This document shows, piece after piece, positions 41,990 through 46,920 of a stretch of 46,920 nucleotides of DNA. Position numbers and translations under genes: made by a program. This DNA is from Lineus longissimus (taxonomy: Eukaryota; Nemertea; Pilidiophora; Heteronemertea; Lineidae), in assembly GCF_910592395.1 (NCBI RefSeq), contig NW_027020276.1, positions 1-46,920 of the forward strand, read 5' to 3'. How positions within the stretch are numbered: position 1 is the first letter of the stretch; every line of letters begins with the position of its first letter. The notes under the pieces are model-generated. The model was not told where the DNA came from. It saw nothing but the letters and a program-made list of their open reading frames with translations, and did no database searches.

Positions 41990-43285
41990 TATGTTTTTCC
42001 TGAGCCACGAGGTTGCAGGCGCCGCCTCCTTTGCCTCAGTGAGCCAATCATATAACATCTTATATTGTAGCATGTGATGTATGTTTCACCAGACTATTAT
42101 GTGAAAGTATTGTCCTTTGCTGGATTGGGGGTACGGTTCACTTGAATAAGACAGATGTAAACAATGCAAGTTTGATAAAAGAAGCAATTACACTGTTAAT
42201 CCGTTGACATGAAGGTGGCAGCACCACACTGTAGTGACTCTTAAAGGGGCAATAGGGATTACACTACATCTCCCTTTCTAAATTGTCTATGTTATTTCTT
42301 AACTTCGAAGTGAACGTTCGTGCACTTTGATGCGGCTTGAAACAGGTTGAAAAGAAAAGTCTGACTTATCTTAGACATCTGAACATGATACATGAAAGTC
42401 CATACTTTTAGTTTCAAACAGAAATACTAAATTTAGGACATAACCTGGACATGCTTCATAGAGGTTACATAACGCTTCGCAACCTGAAATTTGGTTGATA
42501 GAAATATAGCGTCAAAGGCTTTAAGATGCCTTCGCAGTTTATAAATCCAAGCGATCTAATGGTTTCTCCAGTCCGGTTGATCTCCTAATGTCGCTATCGG
42601 TCACCTGTAGCTGATTACAGGTAGGCATCAGTCACTTGAGGCTGATTTATACCGTTGGGCATGATTGTCTCTTAGACTTCTACGGTTTCTGCGTAGATCT
42701 TACATTATTGTTATCAGTGTTAAAATTATAACCCCAATTCTTCTTTATAATAACATCCATTAACCCTCTCCATTTGAACCATTCGGTTGCTTTTAGTCCC
42801 AGTGATTCAAAAGGTATCACTGTTTTGTCTGGTCTTAGTAAATCTGAAATATAACTTATCCCTACTTCCTTCCAATGTTTATAAAAGATCATTCTTTGAT
42901 TTAATGTCAGGTCAGGTTAGCAACCTGCCACTGGTAACCTGTAAGCCAGTGCCACCTGTCTCAGGTGGGTGACTTGTCACCCAGGGTGGATGAGCTCATC
43001 TAGAGCCAACGGCCATCTAGTTCTCCACTAGCATAGCCTCGTGGAAACTAGACACCCAGGCGACCTGACACACAAGTGACTAGTCACCTTGGGCAGTGGA
43101 GAAAGTTCTCCGGGGGAGACTGGCCTCCTTAGCCTTGGCCGGCAACTAGTCTAGGAGATGGAAAACTCTGTTTTAATTTTAAACTCTATTTTAATTTTGA
43201 TTAATTTATTGTACCATAAATTTCCTTCCAATGTTTATAAAAGATCATTCTTTGATTAATTTTGATTAATTTATTGTACCATAAA
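41990..43285 (-). repeat. Unit copy 8
   Basis: The most complete unit carrying a LINE fragment (1296 bp). It runs without interruption from 'tatgtttttcctgagccacg' to the next unit start at 43286. The L1/Tx1-like remnant is at 42680-42892. Confidence 0.9.
42902..43170 (+). repeat. LINE 5' fragment, copy e
   Basis: 269-bp copy of the LINE 5' end; same left and right junctions as the other four. Confidence 0.9.
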
Positions 43286-43444
43286 TATGTTTTTCCTGAG
43301 CCACGTGGTTGCAGGCGCCGCCTCCTTTGCCTTAGTGAGCCAATCATATAACATCTTATATTGTAGCATGTGATGTATGTTTTACCAGACTATTATGTGG
43401 AAGTATTGTCCTTCGCTGGATTGGGGGTACGGTTCACTTGAATA
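43286..43444 (-). repeat. Unit copy 9, left part
   Basis: Starts as usual and breaks off at 'ggttcacttgaata', where a LINE begins. The copy resumes at 46124, after the LINE and a MITE, missing about 260-280 bp of the unit. Confidence 0.85.
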
Positions 43445-45426
43445 TATATCTGTTTATTCCTCCTATATAGAAGATTACAAAAAATTCAAAGCAACATATA
43501 ACAACTAATGTACACTATTTACATACTTCTAGCTGCAGTCTTAGGCAAGGAAAACATTTTAGATAATTAGCCTAAACATTCCAGCACTGTGCTGTGATCC
43601 GAAAAAGTGCTACATTTTCTTCATAATCAAAAGCGAAAAGTTGTTTTCCGAGCAATGTTTCTGTGAGTTCATCGTCGCTCATGTTCCACAGTGCTGTGCT
43701 GAGTTCAACTGGGCATTCATTTTCAATTTGTTCCCAAAATTTCTCACGTTGGGAGGAAAAACCTGAACATCCACAGAAAAAATGAAGTTGCGGATCGGTA
43801 TAACATTGAGTACATCGATTGCACTTTGTTTCTGTGATAGTTTCTGGTGGTGTGTTTAGCTTAGCTAGGAAGGCATAGTTGCTTTTGTGTTTCCGATCAG
43901 CTTGAGCGGTTGTCCATATTAAGGACGGATAGTCCAGAGACTTTTCAATGTTCAATATTCTGAAAAGATTATTGCGTGTACATTCTGCTCTGAAGTTTAA
44001 GTTTTCTTGATTGAGAACAGATTTTCGAACTGAAGACTTCCAGGGTGTACCAGTTGGCACACTTAGTTGACCACTTTCAGTGAACTCTTTTAGGGAGTTT
44101 GAAAGGTTATACCTGTCCATTAGTGTCAATAAGTTTGGCACATACCCAAGACAAGTTTCGGAACTATTTGTTCTGTTCAACATTGAGCGGAGCCGAAAAT
44201 TGAAAACACGCCTGGGGAGTAGGTGCTCAGGCATTCTTGTTAACTGTCCAAAGAATAGAAGACATTGTTTATCGATGAGTGCTTTTAGGCTTATACTTCC
44301 TATCATGGCTTGTGTTGTTACAGTTCGAGTGATTTTGCTAAATCCTTGCATTCGTTTGAGACAAAATCTGTGAGCACGCTCTAAGATCATTAAGTCACGT
44401 TCAGACATATTGGGCCATAGTTCACTGCCGTAAAGTGCCTTCGGAAGGCATATTCTACAGTAGATATGGTAACTGGAGATGGGATTAAATTTGTTGGGTT
44501 GCATCCCCGGACCTAGTATGCACATGAGAGTTTTCTTTAGCTTTTGAGCGGCGGAAATTGCTGTTGTCGTTGTTCGGCTGTATTTGTTCTGTATTACACC
44601 AAGGTGTATGTGCGAAGCGGCTTCCTTAACCGGTTTGTCTCCAAGCGTCCACGTTCGTTCATTGGAAATGCTTTGCCATTGATGCTGTGTCTCACCAAAC
44701 ACCACAACAATGCACTTGTCTGAGTTGTAGTCGTACCTCCACTTGGTTGAATATTTGAAACTGCATGACATCATGTGATCAAGACCATATTTGGCAAGTG
44801 AGACGAGGGTCAGGTCGTCAGCATGACAGGGGGAACCACATTCTATGTCTCCTAGTTTTGCGCCAAAATTTGTGTTCTCTAAGGTATAGAGGAGATTGTC
44901 CATATACAGCAGATAGAGCCACGTGGAGAGCACTCCACCCCGACGAACGCCTTGTTTGATGCTGAACCACGGTGAGTACATATCATTTTCCATGACACAG
45001 CTTTCAATATTTTGGTAGCAGGTTGCGATAATGCGCCATAGTTTGCCTCGTACTCCAAAGTTAAACAGTTTGTAAAGCAATCCATCTTGCCAAACAGTGT
45101 CATAAGCCTTAGCTGCATCTAAAAAACAGGTGTACACTTTAGAATGCCTTTCTAATAGATGCGAGATTGTTTCTTGTAGTACGAATGTCGTTGAGACACA
45201 GCTTCGCATTTTCTGATACCCGCTCTGCTGTTGATGGGGGAAGATAATGTTCTCCTCACAGGTCCATATTTTAAGCCGCTCGTATATGAGTCTTTCAAAC
45301 AGTTTGTACACGGTTGGCAGCAGGGTGATTGGACGGTAGCTGTTTGGGTCACTTCTGTCCTTTCCCTTTCCTTTGTGTAGGGTATGGACAACACCCTGTT
45401 TTGCATCTTTCGGTACATGTTCTAGT
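43445..45426 (-). mobile_element. 5'-truncated LINE (RT and C-terminal domain)
   Basis: A minus-strand LINE whose 3' end is at 43445 (tatatctgtttattcc on the plus strand). Its 5' part is missing: it stops inside the RT at LEHVPKDAKQG, next to the TTAA of the MITE at 45431. Endonuclease and ORF1 are absent. About 260-280 bp of the unit are missing at this site, so the insertion or a later event removed target DNA. Confidence 0.8.
43572..45426 (-). pseudogene. LINE reverse transcriptase fragment with long open frame
   Basis: About 617 codons are open from 45426 down to the stop at 43572. RT motifs in order: GKGKDRSDPNSYRPITLLPT, QQQSGYQKMRSC, TCFLDAAKAYDTVW (first Asp), SIKQGVRRGGVLSTWLYLLY, and CHADDLTLVS with the A-D-D pair (His replaces the usual Tyr/Phe). 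A C-terminal cluster C-N-R-C-T-Q-C ... H-F-F-C-G-C follows, typical of zinc motifs at the ends of non-LTR proteins. No RNase H. The first 49 codons of the open frame (45572-45427) come from the neighbouring MITE and are not LINE sequence. Clade not assigned. Confidence 0.8.
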
Positions 45427-45430
45427 TTAA

Positions 45431-46123
45431 CCCTTTCGCTGCGGATGTACGCATTTTTGCGACCAAAAAAAATTTCCGATCTGTGCGGAACTGCGACTTG
45501 GGAGAGACCTGAATCAGACGATGTTTTCAATAGCAAATTAGTACAGGAACTTGTCGTTAGGTGTCCTGCCATGTTGTTTACCGCTAGAACTTCCGATTTC
45601 TAGGTGAAAACTTCGGTGTTTTTATTCAAAGTTTAGGCGATATTTTGAGTCCAAAGTTTTGTAAACAAATTTAAATGCCTCAGTCACGTGTTCGACGAAC
45701 TGCAGAATCAATAATTGATGAAATAGTGAATTCGAGGCGTTAGAAGACGAGTCTGTTTAGTGATTATGATTCTGAACATAATGCCGATGTACACAGCGTG
45801 CATGGGGATTGAAAGTGTGCATGATTCAGGGTCCGAGGGGGATGATAGTGATAGCCTGGGTCAAGATGAAAAATGGTGTTTTTCTCCTCGTTGATTAATA
45901 CTAATTAGCGTTATTTAGTTAATTAACATAATTTCAGGTGATTGACAAATGCATAATTTGAAAGTCCATGCTGTCCCCAACAACCTTAGTCCAAAGCTCT
46001 ATCTCTTCTCCTTCAGGCTGTATATTGGCCTCAAAGTTACCTATGTTAAAATTGGCTTTTACAGTATTTTGGGGGCAGCAAGGAATCAATATTGAAATAA
46101 TTTTGAGCGGCGCAGCGAAAGGG
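45431..46123 (+). mobile_element. piggyBac-type MITE or deletion derivative
   Basis: 693 bp with ends CCCTTTCGCTGCG and its complement, flanked by TTAA (45427-45430, 46124-46127). Inside, near 45675-45870, a broken plus-strand frame reads MPQSRVRRTAESIIDEIV and later an acidic SDYDSE-like stretch, similar in style to piggyBac N-termini, with several stops. The ends differ from the large piggyBac element (CCCTTTGCAGCCTGA), so it is a different family. Confidence 0.85.
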
Positions 46124-46419
46124 TTAAACCAGAAATACTAAATTTAGGACATAACCTGGACATGCGTCATAGAGGTTACATAACGCTGCGCAACCTGAAA
46201 TTTGGTTGATGGAAATATAGGGTCAAAGGCTTTAAGATGCCTTCGCAGTTTATAAATCCAAGCGATCTTCTGGTTTCACCAGTCCGGTTGATCTCCTAAT
46301 GTCGCTATCGGTCACCTGTAGCTGATTACAGGTAGGCATCAAGTCACTTGAGGCTGATTTATACCGTTGGGCATGATTGCCTCTTAGACTTCTACGGTTT
46401 CTGCGTAGATCTTACATTA
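46124..46419 (-). repeat. Unit copy 9, right part
   Basis: The unit resumes at the TTAA ('ttaaaccagaaatactaaat') and runs to 'cttacatta', where the second Helitron-like copy begins. It shares private variants with copy 7. Confidence 0.85.
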
Positions 46420-46907
46420 TTATGCCCCCGCTAAAGTGGGGGCATTATGTACTTGGTTGGTTTCCGGCCGCCGCCGCCGCGTCCGCGTCCGCCGCACTGA
46501 ATTCCAGACTATAACTCAAGAACCCCTTGCTCGGCTGACTTGAAATTTTTAGGGGGTGTAGGCCTAGTGTGTCAAAGGGTCCCTATTGTTTTTTGGCGCG
46601 TTCCAAAATACAATATGGCCGCCAGCCGCCATCTTAGATTTTCGCATTCCGCTCGTTTACTAGAGAACCAGAGGTCCAACAGTCTTCAAACTTTTGTGAT
46701 GTGATGGTCTATGTTAGGGGAGGTTCCCTATCGATTTTGGGCCCGACCCGAAATCAAAGATGGCCGCCAGCCACCATCTTAGATTTTGGCATTCCGCTCG
46801 TTAACTGGAGAACCAGAGGTCCAACAGTCTTCAAACTTTTGTGGTGTAATGGTCTATGGTAGGGGAGGTTCCCTATCGATTTTGGGCCAGACCCGAAATC
46901 AAAGATG
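46420..46907 (+). mobile_element. Helitron-like element, second copy (partial)
   Basis: This copy starts at the same unit position as the one at 40074 and is nearly identical to its first 487 bases. At 46908 the sequence leaves the alignment ('aaagatg|atacctcatcc'), so the copy is truncated or rearranged just before the window end. Confidence 0.8.
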
Positions 46908-46920
46908 ATACCTCATCCTT
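46908..46920. other. Right-edge sequence after the break
   Basis: The last 13 bases no longer follow the Helitron-like repeat. Too short to identify. Confidence 0.4.

Overview
This window is eukaryotic repeat-dense DNA with no recognisable single-copy host gene. Spliceosomal introns, box A/box B pol III signals, and LINE, DIRS/Ngaro, PIF/Harbinger, piggyBac, pogo/Tigger, Ginger-type and Helitron elements in 47 kb point to an animal genome, most likely a marine invertebrate. An amphioxus-like or similar TE-rich deuterostome is a guess only; no host gene is available to test it.

Ground layer: a tandem array of a roughly 1.0-1.3 kb unit runs through the whole window (nine copies or pieces: 38-993, 994-1970 plus 6376-6479, 6480-6907 plus 31494-31946 plus 35728-35933, 35934-37247, 37248-38956, 38957-39841, 39842-41989, 41990-43285, 43286-43444 plus 46124-46419). 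On the minus strand each unit carries a remnant of an L1/Tx1-like ORF2 C-terminus, and the 65-bp subrepeats at the unit edge are duplications of that same coding piece. Five units also carry an identically cut first 269 bp of the LINE that is present complete at 1971-6375.

Insertions: copy 2 holds a complete but coding-dead LINE (endonuclease, RT, RNase H) with an 11-bp target duplication. Copy 3 holds a piggyBac element (6908-31493, TTAA duplicated). Inside the piggyBac transposase gene sits a 20.3-kb TIR element (8078-28426, 5-bp duplication CTCAT) that carries an eight-exon Ginger/GIN1-type integrase gene. That element has itself been entered by a Tigger (8575-11792), a Ngaro-like tyrosine-recombinase retrotransposon with split direct repeats (12478-20281) and a Harbinger (22150-25646). 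Subtracting these leaves a core of about 5.8 kb. The piggyBac also took a CR1/L2-like fragment, and copy 3 additionally took a second Harbinger (31947-35727).

Right part (35.9-46.9 kb): unit copies with LINE 5' fragments, a Helitron/Helentron-like element with six 145-bp internal repeats (and a partial second copy at the window end), a CR1-like tail, a 2-kb RT-only LINE and a 0.7-kb piggyBac-type MITE.

The most notable candidate is the Ginger-type element. It has CAGGTC-type 29-bp TIRs, a 5-bp duplication, an array of ACTC-N7-CGAGT boxes at its ends, and an integrase gene with seven GT-AG introns and all DDE and HHCC residues, broken by one apparent frameshift. Coding status elsewhere: both Harbinger transposases and their partner proteins look intact. 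Tigger has one nonsense codon. piggyBac has one frameshift and one stop besides the insertion. Ngaro has several frameshifts, and the first LINE at least six breaks.
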